A DNA stretch of 64,000 nt from Snuella lapsa (lineage in GTDB: Bacteria > Bacteroidota > Bacteroidia > Flavobacteriales > Flavobacteriaceae). Below the pieces are notes generated by a model. That model did no database searches and was not told the origin of the DNA. It saw only the letters and a program-made list of their open reading frames with translations. The position numbers were made by a program, and so were the translations under genes. Positions 1-8,298 of this stretch are shown one piece after another. Position 1 is the stretch's first letter. Each line of letters opens with the position of its first letter. The stretch is from NCBI RefSeq assembly GCF_039539345.1, contig NZ_BAABCY010000015.1, positions 1 to 64,000 on the forward strand, in the 5' to 3' direction.

Positions 1-10
1 CACGGTTTAA

Positions 11-55
11 ACCGAAATCAATGGCACAATGACTCCGAAATCGGTGGCACAAATC
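11..55. repeat. Two 23-bp-period direct repeats, possible IS21-family end
   Basis: CCGAAATC occurs at 12-19 and again at 35-42, each followed after two bases by TGGCACAA, giving two copies of CCGAAATCRRTGGCACAA with a 23-bp period. IS21-family elements carry multiple short terminal repeats, and Bacteroidota members have GGTGGCAC-type ends, so this may be the end of an element lying to the left of the window. No transposase is visible here, so the assignment is an inference from repeat structure and remembered family ends. Confidence 0.4.
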
Positions 56-63
56 GAACTGAA

Positions 64-216
64 TTAGCCAAATCTCGGGTACCTTGTTTTTAATTCTTGG
101 TAGATATCCTTTAGGCATTTGTTTTTCCAGAGTTGAAACATTTGTCCGTTTTCTACAGCTACATAGCCCTTGTTGGACAGCACGATTACGATGTGTCCAT
201 CTTGATTTGTTTCCAT
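64..216 (-). CDS. Small hypothetical protein, 50 aa
   Basis: An ATG at 216 opens a 50-codon frame ending TAA at 64. The product starts METNQDGHIVIVLSNKGYVA and ends RYPRFG. It is hydrophilic with a short hydrophobic beta-like N-terminal segment and no recognised domain. An in-frame TAA lies seven codons upstream of the ATG. The gene points toward the repeats at 11-55, so it may be mobile-element cargo or a remnant cut by insertion. Its low-complexity-free composition makes translation plausible, but nothing else supports function. Confidence 0.35.
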   Translation of the reverse strand: METNQDGHIVIVLSNKGYVAVENGQMFQLWKNKCLKDIYQELKTRYPRFG

Positions 217-288
217 AAATGTTTGCCTGTTTCCAGGGCTTTATTGATTAATTTTTAAAGACTCTCTTTTGAAGTTTATATATAAGAG

Positions 289-323
289 CCCCCCTACCCA
301 AAAAATTGATGATGGGGAGGGGG
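289..323 (-). terminator. Hairpin downstream of the defence operon
   Basis: CCCCCCTACCC (289-299) pairs with GGGGAGGGGG (314-323) through five G-C pairs, a T-A pair and a further CCC/GGG with one bulged A. It is the strongest hairpin after the last gene of the minus-strand defence island (stop at 383), so it probably ends that transcript. A clear U-tract is missing, so the call is moderate. Confidence 0.5.
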
Positions 324-382
324 TTAAATAGTATATAGTAATAGAGAGATGGAATTACTCAATAATAAATCGTTGGGATAAT

Positions 383-1510
383 TTACAAGCTATCTCTATC
401 AATGTTTTTAAAGAGTTCATCATCTTTTTCAATCAAAGGATCATACCAATCAATTTTGTCTTTTAACCAATTAAGCCATTCTTTAAGCTGGTTATTCAAT
501 TTATTTTTCTGGGTAGCGTCTTTTTCAATGACATTAATATAGTTCCTTAAGTTCATTGCTTTTTGCCATCTACTGGATTCATTAATTATTGATCTGAACT
601 TATTTAATTCTTCGGTTCTTCTTTGTTTTTGTTCTTCTTCAATCTTTCTTTTTCTTTCGTATTCCCTATTCCAAATTTCGTTCTCTATACGTTCTTTTGT
701 TCTGCGCTTGGCCCAAAGCTCTAAATAGGCTAATATGTTTGCCAATTTATCTTCAAGGGTTTTGGTTTTGGTGTCTTGCCATTCATGTTCTGGAAATTCA
801 TCAACTTTTAAAACAAAATTTCCTGTAGGATAATATTTGGCTGTCTTCCATTTGTGGCCAGTATCTTCCATAACCCTTCTGTCTTTTTCTCTAAGTCTTA
901 TCTTAAAGTATTCACCGTGAATAACAAATTTTGTTCCGTTGTAGTAGCTGTACTTATGATTTCTTATAACCTCAACTTTATGTCCTCTATTAACTAATAG
1001 TTTAATGAATGAATCCCAAAATAATAATGCTCTATTTACTGAGTTATCGGAAACAGATATACTCAAACGACCTTCTTCGGGGTCTTTAATTGAATAAGGC
1101 CTCTTAGAGGCTTTTACTTCCTTGTAATATCTCTTAGTGGCTAAAGTGATTTTTTCTGGCTTAGAGAGTTTCTTGGGGACTATTAGGTTTAACTTATTGT
1201 CTTTCTTTATTTCTCGTGTTAATAGAGCTAATTCAGACAACTGGGATAGGTCATCTTCACCTGGGATACTTTTAGGCAAAACAATTAGAGTTTCTTCTGT
1301 TTTTAAGTCAGGTAATGCAGTAATAACTGGCTTTTTGTTATGTTTTAGTTTCTGCCAATACCCTGTTTTAGGTAACGGAATATTTTTTTTTTTACAAAGT
1401 GATTTAAATACAGAATAGGTTACCGCATAATCCTCGAGTATTTTGGATATTGGCTTTGACCAAACTAAATCATATAGTTCCTTTCGTTTAAGTCCTTTAT
1501 TATTAGACAT
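383..1510 (-). CDS. HTH-type DNA-binding-like protein of a defence island, 375 aa
   Basis: The first 60 residues (KRKELYDLVW, then a KILEDYAVTYSVFKSLCKKK helix-turn-helix-like stretch, then IPLPKTGYWQKL) match a module seen in many uncharacterised proteins of plasmids and defence islands, in which a site-specific HTH is followed by a conserved GYW. The middle (about 130-240) is mixed alpha/beta and unassigned. The C-terminal 110 residues are highly charged and predicted coiled coil (NREYERKRKIEEEQKQRR). It is the last gene of the DISARM-like operon, 17 bases after the DUF3800 gene, and is followed by a hairpin. A role as regulator or accessory DNA-binding subunit is inferred from position only; there is no catalytic motif. 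Confidence 0.6.
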   Translation of the reverse strand: MSNNKGLKRKELYDLVWSKPISKILEDYAVTYSVFKSLCKKKNIPLPKTGYWQKLKHNKKPVITALPDLKTEETLIVLPKSIPGEDDLSQLSELALLTREIKKDNKLNLIVPKKLSKPEKITLATKRYYKEVKASKRPYSIKDPEEGRLSISVSDNSVNRALLFWDSFIKLLVNRGHKVEVIRNHKYSYYNGTKFVIHGEYFKIRLREKDRRVMEDTGHKWKTAKYYPTGNFVLKVDEFPEHEWQDTKTKTLEDKLANILAYLELWAKRRTKERIENEIWNREYERKRKIEEEQKQRRTEELNKFRSIINESSRWQKAMNLRNYINVIEKDATQKNKLNNQLKEWLNWLKDKIDWYDPLIEKDDELFKNIDRDSL

Positions 1511-1527
1511 TAAAAATGATTTCTATT

Positions 1528-2595
1528 TTATGTGAACGCTTGTGGAAAGTTAATTGCTAAAAAATCAAGTGGGTTTATTCCCTTACCTTCTGTTAAGCCT
1601 AATGCTTCTGGTGATACATCGTCTATAGGCCATATACTGTGAGCATTTGACAACTGAAAGAGTTTTGATTCTTTTATTTGATTTGAGAACTTTTGAAATT
1701 TACCATCTTCGTTGTTATAGGCAAACGCCAATGCACTCGCTATTAAATCTGCGCATTGAACACCAAATTCATCTGTTGAATCAACCAATTTTACAGAATT
1801 GATTTGATGAGGAAATGTCATTGTTCTATTATCGAAGCCTATTTCGATTGTTTTAGCATCGGCTTCCTGCAATTTGAGCGTTTCTTCAATATATTTATTA
1901 TAATGCTCTAACTGTTTTGACTGGTCAAACCTCACTTCAATCCTCTCCTTTAAAAATTTGGACCATTTATCACTCAACACTAAAAATGTAGAAAATGTAA
2001 CATCAATCGAAAATTTATCAATTGCAGTCATTACCTCATCTATGTGTTTTTTGCTTTCTATAATAGGCTTAAGAATTAACTTTTCTTCTATTTGATTATA
2101 TAACTCATTTGCCAGAGTGTAAAAATTATTTATGTCTGCTTGTTCCTTTGTTCTTATCATAACTACAAAGGATTCCAAGAATATTTTAAATAATTGCTTG
2201 TTCCAATAAAAATTACCAAAATAGAATAACCAGTTAGTATAAGCAATGTGGCGACCTTGTAAGTATAGGTCATAGCCTTTATGATAAAAAACTGTTTCTA
2301 CTAACAAATCTACCACATAGCCACAAGTAGCAAAGCCTTTATTAGTATAGGATAAAAAAATATGGTTTTCATTGATCCATTTACTATTGAGAAATGTTAA
2401 TACTTTCTGACGACCAGCACCACTATTTTTTAAGTTTTTAAAATGTAATTCACCATCTAAATCGAAATCACTTTTTATCTCATTTTGTTGTTCAATATTA
2501 TAATTTACTGACGCTAAAACAAAAACACGTTGGTCTTGATTTAACATATCTTGACCTGTATTTCCTGCTTCATCAAAGTATATTGTGTTTCCCAT
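1528..2595 (-). CDS. DUF3800 family protein
   Basis: The N-terminus contains the DUF3800 signature YFDEAGNTG (residues 6-14) with adjacent Asp8 and Glu9. The C-terminal part carries the matching family block VDSTDEFGVQCADLIASALA (about 268-287) with a conserved Asp after QCA. DUF3800 proteins are thought to have an RNase H-like fold with acidic active-site residues, which suggests a nuclease, but activity is unproven for the family as a whole. The gene follows drmB by six bases and precedes the HTH gene by 17, so it belongs to the defence operon. In standard DISARM the third core gene is the PLD nuclease DrmC; no HKD motif is found here, so this protein may fill that role. That substitution is an inference. 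Confidence 0.75.
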   Translation of the reverse strand: MGNTIYFDEAGNTGQDMLNQDQRVFVLASVNYNIEQQNEIKSDFDLDGELHFKNLKNSGAGRQKVLTFLNSKWINENHIFLSYTNKGFATCGYVVDLLVETVFYHKGYDLYLQGRHIAYTNWLFYFGNFYWNKQLFKIFLESFVVMIRTKEQADINNFYTLANELYNQIEEKLILKPIIESKKHIDEVMTAIDKFSIDVTFSTFLVLSDKWSKFLKERIEVRFDQSKQLEHYNKYIEETLKLQEADAKTIEIGFDNRTMTFPHQINSVKLVDSTDEFGVQCADLIASALAFAYNNEDGKFQKFSNQIKESKLFQLSNAHSIWPIDDVSPEALGLTEGKGINPLDFLAINFPQAFT

Positions 2596-2601
2596 ATAAA
2601 A

Positions 2602-4596
2602 CTATCTTATTAAATTTTTAAAAAACCCATATTCTTCATCAATTAGTAATGAACGGTCCAAGAATGAATTAAACTCTTCGCAAGCGTTTTCAGGTATTAA
2701 TGTACAACTATAGCAGGCCGCCATATTTAAACCACCTATTCCTTGACCATCTTCGGTATTATAGCATATTGGATCTGAAGCACAATCGGTAGCTCTATGG
2801 ATAGCAGATTTTAATAACCTCAACGTTCTTTCTTCGGTCGCTTGAGAAACCAAGCCACCATAACTACCTTCTGCCCCTGCGATTGTATATAACAAAACTC
2901 CTTGCATTCTTGTGTCATCTACAAATAGCCTTTCATTTAATGATGTCGAAGGGTATCCACAAAGAAACTCTAACTCCTTAATTAACAAGTGGGATAAGGT
3001 ATGAAGCAATAAAAATCTAATTAAATGCTCCCTACTGTTTTCTGTGTCAAATTTTTGATTTACAGAACGATAAGCATGATTTAATATGTTATTTTGTAAA
3101 CGGTCTATTTTATTTTTAAATCTACTTTTTAATTCACTTGATTCTATCCATTCTTGAATTTTATCATTAGATAGACTAATAAAAACGCCTTCACCAAAGC
3201 TTTCTACTGCTGGCAAGTACTTTGTCATTCTTCGCCATTTTGAAGTATATTTTTTCTCAATCAAGCCTTGCGTAGCATCCATTTCCGTAAAAAAATCATC
3301 ACTACTCAAAGGTTCCTGTCTTGTATAGCCAATTTGTACCGAAGTCATTTTTATTCTTCTTAAACCAATAAGCTGTTCAAAGCCATAATCAATTAGTGTT
3401 TTTAATTTTTCTTTCTGAAAAATCAAATTCTGACTTTCATCTTCAAACTTATCTTCTTTATGATTAACTAAAAAATTATACTCATATAGGCGATATTCCA
3501 ATTCTGGAATGTATTCGTTTTTGTCTTCCTTATCCAATAACTTTTGTATCACTTCTAAAGAATACTCCTCTAATAGTGCATCAAAAATAAATTCAGCATC
3601 TTTACCTTTTTCTTTCCATTTTTCAATTTTTTCTAAATCTTTGGTTCGAATACCTTTATCCGTAGGTAAAAATATACTGGTTACCAAAATTGGGTAATAC
3701 ACACTATTACTGCTTCGAATAACTGGTTTGTAATACACTTTTAATTCCTTATTCTCTGTTTGGCGCTCTAAAATCTCTTCATCTGAAAACCACACTCGCT
3801 CTCTTAAACCAAACATACCAGCCAATGTAACTTGACGTCCTCTATGTTCGCAAGTATCATTCATGCATTTAATATTGATACCAGCCATGTCAGAAAACTT
3901 CTTGGACTTTATGTAGTGTAAATCTTGATTATCACAACATAGGCTTTCATAATCTAATCGAATCGATCCACTTGATGTATCTTCCTCATTGGCTTCCTTT
4001 TCTGCTTTATTCCATCTCTCCCAAGGTATTTCTTTATACCTACCTATAGGTGAAGTCATTATAAACCTTACTTGTTCTAATTCTGGTGCATATTTCTTGC
4101 CATTGCTTTTATAACACACTCCACATTTAGGTGGTGCAAAATCTTTTTTAGTTGCTCCTGTTTTCTCATTTTGCCAAATATCCCACCACTCTTTAATTTT
4201 CTTCAATCTATTGCATTTGTTACAATAAAACCATTTAGGAAAAAACTCTGCACTTACCGTATTTTCAGGTGTTTCAGGAATATCTGCTCGACTTGATGAT
4301 GATACATTATCCGGTACATAAACAAAAGCTTCTAATTGCTCGAAACCATCCTTATGTGATAACCTTTGTAATAATCTTTCATCTATTACGTGAAACAGAC
4401 CATTTATATTAACTACCCATTCACCATCTTTATATTCAGGTTTAAAAAAATGCCATTTATCAAAATCCTCAATCATTAAAGCTCCAAAAGGTGTTTCTAT
4501 AATTGAGCCAGAACCACCATAAGCGCTCAATACTTTTCGAGTTTGAAGCTTGACATATTTATTATCAGTAGCTGTGTTATTTCTTCTTACTGCCAT
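2602..4596 (-). CDS. drmB: DISARM core protein DrmB (DUF1998)
   Basis: This 664-residue protein has the layout of DrmB. An N-terminal zinc-binding region holds CNKC (about residue 124) and CGVC (about 160), followed by the conserved FIMTSPIGRYKEIPWERW segment. The C-terminal DUF1998 domain begins near LLHTLSHLLIKELE (about 530) and contains the cysteine cluster CASDPIC (about 604) and CYSC (about 628). DrmB is the partner of the DrmA helicase in DISARM, where the DrmA-DrmB complex loads on phage DNA. Its ATG lies directly after the drmA stop codon, which implies translational coupling. The length is normal for the family. Confidence 0.85.
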   Translation of the reverse strand: MAVRRNNTATDNKYVKLQTRKVLSAYGGSGSIIETPFGALMIEDFDKWHFFKPEYKDGEWVVNINGLFHVIDERLLQRLSHKDGFEQLEAFVYVPDNVSSSSRADIPETPENTVSAEFFPKWFYCNKCNRLKKIKEWWDIWQNEKTGATKKDFAPPKCGVCYKSNGKKYAPELEQVRFIMTSPIGRYKEIPWERWNKAEKEANEEDTSSGSIRLDYESLCCDNQDLHYIKSKKFSDMAGINIKCMNDTCEHRGRQVTLAGMFGLRERVWFSDEEILERQTENKELKVYYKPVIRSSNSVYYPILVTSIFLPTDKGIRTKDLEKIEKWKEKGKDAEFIFDALLEEYSLEVIQKLLDKEDKNEYIPELEYRLYEYNFLVNHKEDKFEDESQNLIFQKEKLKTLIDYGFEQLIGLRRIKMTSVQIGYTRQEPLSSDDFFTEMDATQGLIEKKYTSKWRRMTKYLPAVESFGEGVFISLSNDKIQEWIESSELKSRFKNKIDRLQNNILNHAYRSVNQKFDTENSREHLIRFLLLHTLSHLLIKELEFLCGYPSTSLNERLFVDDTRMQGVLLYTIAGAEGSYGGLVSQATEERTLRLLKSAIHRATDCASDPICYNTEDGQGIGGLNMAACYSCTLIPENACEEFNSFLDRSLLIDEEYGFFKNLIR

Positions 4597-7500
4597 TTAA
4601 AAATTAGATTTTAATTGAATGAATGTATCTGTATCTATTTCCCTCATGGATTGCATCACCGTCCAATCTACATCTCCTTCAGATTTTTGGGAAGGCTTTT
4701 TTAATAAAGCTTTGTATTTCAAATCTCCCTCTGTATTTGCCCTTCTATACCAATCATCTACTACATCGTTTAACTTGTTATCAAAATATGCCAACATCTG
4801 AACGTCTTCATTAAATCTTCTCATTACAAATTCTTTGAATTCCCTTGCGTTTTCCTTTACGAATTTTGATGCATCTTTATCCTCGTTCATTTTGGTTAGC
4901 TTATTTCTTATGTAAGCTACTAAAGCAGTTGTGAGCATTTTATCAATTGTACTTTCTGTAAATGGTGTAATACTTAATGGTTCAACACATTTATAAAATG
5001 CTTGATGGAAATTAGCAAAATGTTCAAAGTATGATTTCTCTCTTGCCCTATTTGGGTCTAATAAAGCAATAGCCAATCCTTTATTTTTTCGTCCTACACG
5101 ACTGGATGCCTGAATGTATTCTGCTATATTTTTTGGCATACCGTTAATAAGCATCACATTTAAACGGCTAATATCAATACCTACAGAAATCATATTTGTA
5201 GCTAATACAAAATCGACTACATCGTTAAGGTATTTATGACCTCGTTCACTTGTTATAATGTTTTTAGTATCAAACTCTTTTTCCAATTCTTTTAAAACAG
5301 ATTTAATTCTGGCACTTTCCACCCTACTTGTTAGCTCTTCTGTTCTATTGGTTATGCCTAAATAATTGAATTTAAAATCGTCGTAAGGGTTAAAAAGTTG
5401 TGCTAATCTATATTGTAAAGTTGATGTAAACGTTGTTATTTCATCACCTATTTTGTTATAGATTTTACCAACATCTTTTAAACTATTGTAATAAGACACA
5501 ATTGTCCAATACGGGTCTGTTCTTGTCTCCGTTTCCTTATCCCTATGCACTTCTAATCTCGCTACGAATAAATGTGCCAGTAATTGTAATTGTGTATCGA
5601 TAGATGTTTTACCAGTAGGCATAAAACCTATATATCGCCTTTTACTGGTTTTACTTTCTCTTGAAAAGAAACTATCATCGTGATTAATACCTGAAGGCGG
5701 AAATACATTCACTGTCCGATTACCATATAATTTTTCAATCTGGAATTGCGTATTACGTGTTGTTGCCGTTGAGGATATAATTTTAGGACCAATACCATTT
5801 TTACTACATAATAATTCTATTGTAGATTCGAATAAGCCAGTTATTGAACCTAATGGTCCATTAAGTAAGTGCAGCTCATCCTGAATAATTAAATCAGGTG
5901 GGTATCCTTCATCAATACTTGCCTTAAAAAAGTTGTGTGCATCCTCCTGCCATGCTAACATTGCAAACTTATCTACTGTACCGAATAATAATGTAGGTGG
6001 ATTTTTATATAAGTTTTCATCAACTACCTGAATTGGTAAGCTATTATGAAAATGGCATTTACTGTTTATACAATGAATATTCAAAACACTACTTCTTACC
6101 CTAAAGCCATATTTCCAATTTAGCTCACCCTTTGCATTTTTCTCTTGAGACACTAATTTTGTGCCACACCAAGGACAACTACTTATTTGAAATTCATTTT
6201 TCTTTGAAGGGTCTCCATCTTTTCCTTTTAAGGCTTCAGCTTCCATACCATACTTGTCATCCAAAAGCTTTTTAGCATCACTAATTTTATTTGGTGTTGA
6301 GGCTTGACCTACCCACAAACCAATAGTTATTGGCTCATCTTTTAATTGGTCTGTAAACTCCTTTTGTTCTCTTAAAAATTCTAATGTCGCTATTAATCGT
6401 GAAGCTCTTTCAAATTGCTGTGCTGTTAGTAATCGCAAGGTATAACGCATCATAACCGTTGTTCCACCATAATCTTTGCTTTTACTTATTCTACGGTAAG
6501 CAATTGTAAACGCTCCTACTGCTAAATAGGCTTCGGTTTTTCCTCCACCAGTAGGGAACCAAATTAAGTCTACTGTACTATTTTCTTGTCTTTTTTCGGG
6601 TATGGCAATTTCTTCAATACTTAACAACAAAAATGCTAATTGAAAAGGTCTATACTTTGGAATGAAACCCAATCCTTTTATCGCATCATAATTTTTAAAG
6701 AACTCCAAGTGATTTGCATTGATACTTTTATCTACTTCGTGCAGCTCTTTTTCATATTTCCCCAACTTACTATCATTGGCAATAATAAACTGAACAAGCA
6801 TTGCCGTATTAGCCAGTTTAAACGCTTCATAAATATCCTCATTATCTAATAAATCTATGTTGTTATTTAAGCGGTTGTAATTGGCTTGTTGACGGTCGAT
6901 AATACGTATAGCTATTTCCTGTTCGTTTTTAGATAATTTACTTTTTTTGTCCAATTGTTTCTCTATCCATTCTTTATAACTAACTACAAATTGTCTTAAA
7001 TTGGATTTTAATTGCTCTTTGGAAACGCCCCAGATTGAGAGGTTTCGCATATCTAAACAATCATCTAATGAAGAATCTTCAAACTCATTAATAACGTCTT
7101 TAATGTCTTGCTTTGGGAGGAATGTTGTTTCAACGGTTTTGTTCTCAATATCCCAACTTACAGAACAATTGTGTCCAATGCCATAACTCTTAATATTTCT
7201 GTAGATAAACTCAATTTCTTCTGCTTCAAAATCTCTAATATCATCACCAGCTGTATATGTTGAAAGTGTATTATCCTTATACTCAATAAGCTTATCTGAA
7301 TGCACTTTTATTTTTCCTTGAAATAACGATTTCAAGTTTAAATTTTCAGACCTATTGGAAAACCTATTAGCAGAATGGTCATCAGATAAGTTTACCAATT
7401 GAACCTTTATATATTTCGCCCTACTATCCTCAAATATCTTAATATTATATCCTGCCCTTGTTTGTTTAAAAATTTCATCTTCAAACTGAAAATATTCTGG

Positions 7501-8298
7501 TATAGGTGTTGATTTTACAACAGGAACTTTCAATTTAAAATTGTATTGTTTCCTTTTCCAAGAGCGACTTAACAACTTATCTAAATACCCTATATAATAG
7601 TAGGCTGAAAAATAACCGCCCTCTTCTGTTTGCCTTGTTAAATTTTGTGTCCTCTTAAATTCATCATACTGACCATATTCCCCATTAGCACGTTGAGGCC
7701 TTCTTTGTTCTCCTTTTAATTCTCTTTCTAAATACATAAACCCATCCTCACTATATTTTAGAATATTTCTAAAAGGTAAAGGATATGGAATACCTTCCTC
7801 AAAAAATGAATCGTAACCTGCTTTTGGTATTTTAATTTTTTGTTCTTCATTTTTAGGTTGGTGATATAAACCAAATGAAAATTCTACATCAATTTCATTA
7901 ACCGATTTTTCAACTGCTACTGTTACTCCTATGTTGGTAGGAAAAAAACTGTTTGAACTTAAATTGAACTCCTCTTTCGTTGTAACTGTTTTATCGGTGA
8001 CGTCTTTTTCTTCAATGTCAACTTCTTCAATTTCAGGATTTTCTTCATTTACATCTACATCATCTTCTAATCCTTCACTATTCCCATCTGCATCATCTTG
8101 TGCACTTTGAGTAGGACATACTGACTTATTTGGAAACAAAACACCACTAAAATATCGTGGAAGTGGATAATCGGAAATTATTTCTTCTTCATCAGGCAAA
8201 CCCCAAGTATCTGAACCTGGACCAATCATTCCCCGGTTAATCCGATTTTGAAAAATTTGTCTTGCTTTGTAATCTATTTCATCCGTTGGATTCTTCAT
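4597..8298 (-). CDS. drmA: DISARM helicase DrmA
   Basis: This 1233-residue superfamily 2 helicase has Walker A WFPTGGGKTEAYL (about 580-592), a DELH Walker B within IIQDELHLL (about 807), STATTRN (about 843), and the motif V/VI region LATNMISVGIDISRLN to QASSRVGRK (about 1035-1065). Two cysteine pairs between motifs I and II (CPWCGTKL about 709, CINSKCHFH about 745) look like a zinc ribbon. The first 130 residues are acidic and low-complexity. DrmA is the motor of DISARM. The start overlaps the end of the drmE-like gene by 20 bases and its stop abuts drmB, as expected for one operon. The name rests on the combination of motif pattern, length and the DUF1998 neighbour. Confidence 0.87.
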   Translation of the reverse strand: MKNPTDEIDYKARQIFQNRINRGMIGPGSDTWGLPDEEEIISDYPLPRYFSGVLFPNKSVCPTQSAQDDADGNSEGLEDDVDVNEENPEIEEVDIEEKDVTDKTVTTKEEFNLSSNSFFPTNIGVTVAVEKSVNEIDVEFSFGLYHQPKNEEQKIKIPKAGYDSFFEEGIPYPLPFRNILKYSEDGFMYLERELKGEQRRPQRANGEYGQYDEFKRTQNLTRQTEEGGYFSAYYYIGYLDKLLSRSWKRKQYNFKLKVPVVKSTPIPEYFQFEDEIFKQTRAGYNIKIFEDSRAKYIKVQLVNLSDDHSANRFSNRSENLNLKSLFQGKIKVHSDKLIEYKDNTLSTYTAGDDIRDFEAEEIEFIYRNIKSYGIGHNCSVSWDIENKTVETTFLPKQDIKDVINEFEDSSLDDCLDMRNLSIWGVSKEQLKSNLRQFVVSYKEWIEKQLDKKSKLSKNEQEIAIRIIDRQQANYNRLNNNIDLLDNEDIYEAFKLANTAMLVQFIIANDSKLGKYEKELHEVDKSINANHLEFFKNYDAIKGLGFIPKYRPFQLAFLLLSIEEIAIPEKRQENSTVDLIWFPTGGGKTEAYLAVGAFTIAYRRISKSKDYGGTTVMMRYTLRLLTAQQFERASRLIATLEFLREQKEFTDQLKDEPITIGLWVGQASTPNKISDAKKLLDDKYGMEAEALKGKDGDPSKKNEFQISSCPWCGTKLVSQEKNAKGELNWKYGFRVRSSVLNIHCINSKCHFHNSLPIQVVDENLYKNPPTLLFGTVDKFAMLAWQEDAHNFFKASIDEGYPPDLIIQDELHLLNGPLGSITGLFESTIELLCSKNGIGPKIISSTATTRNTQFQIEKLYGNRTVNVFPPSGINHDDSFFSRESKTSKRRYIGFMPTGKTSIDTQLQLLAHLFVARLEVHRDKETETRTDPYWTIVSYYNSLKDVGKIYNKIGDEITTFTSTLQYRLAQLFNPYDDFKFNYLGITNRTEELTSRVESARIKSVLKELEKEFDTKNIITSERGHKYLNDVVDFVLATNMISVGIDISRLNVMLINGMPKNIAEYIQASSRVGRKNKGLAIALLDPNRAREKSYFEHFANFHQAFYKCVEPLSITPFTESTIDKMLTTALVAYIRNKLTKMNEDKDASKFVKENAREFKEFVMRRFNEDVQMLAYFDNKLNDVVDDWYRRANTEGDLKYKALLKKPSQKSEGDVDWTVMQSMREIDTDTFIQLKSNF

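Noticed and set aside
1528..2595. DrmC (PLD nuclease)
   Set aside because: No HxKxxxxD motif in this protein. The DUF3800 signature is clear instead.
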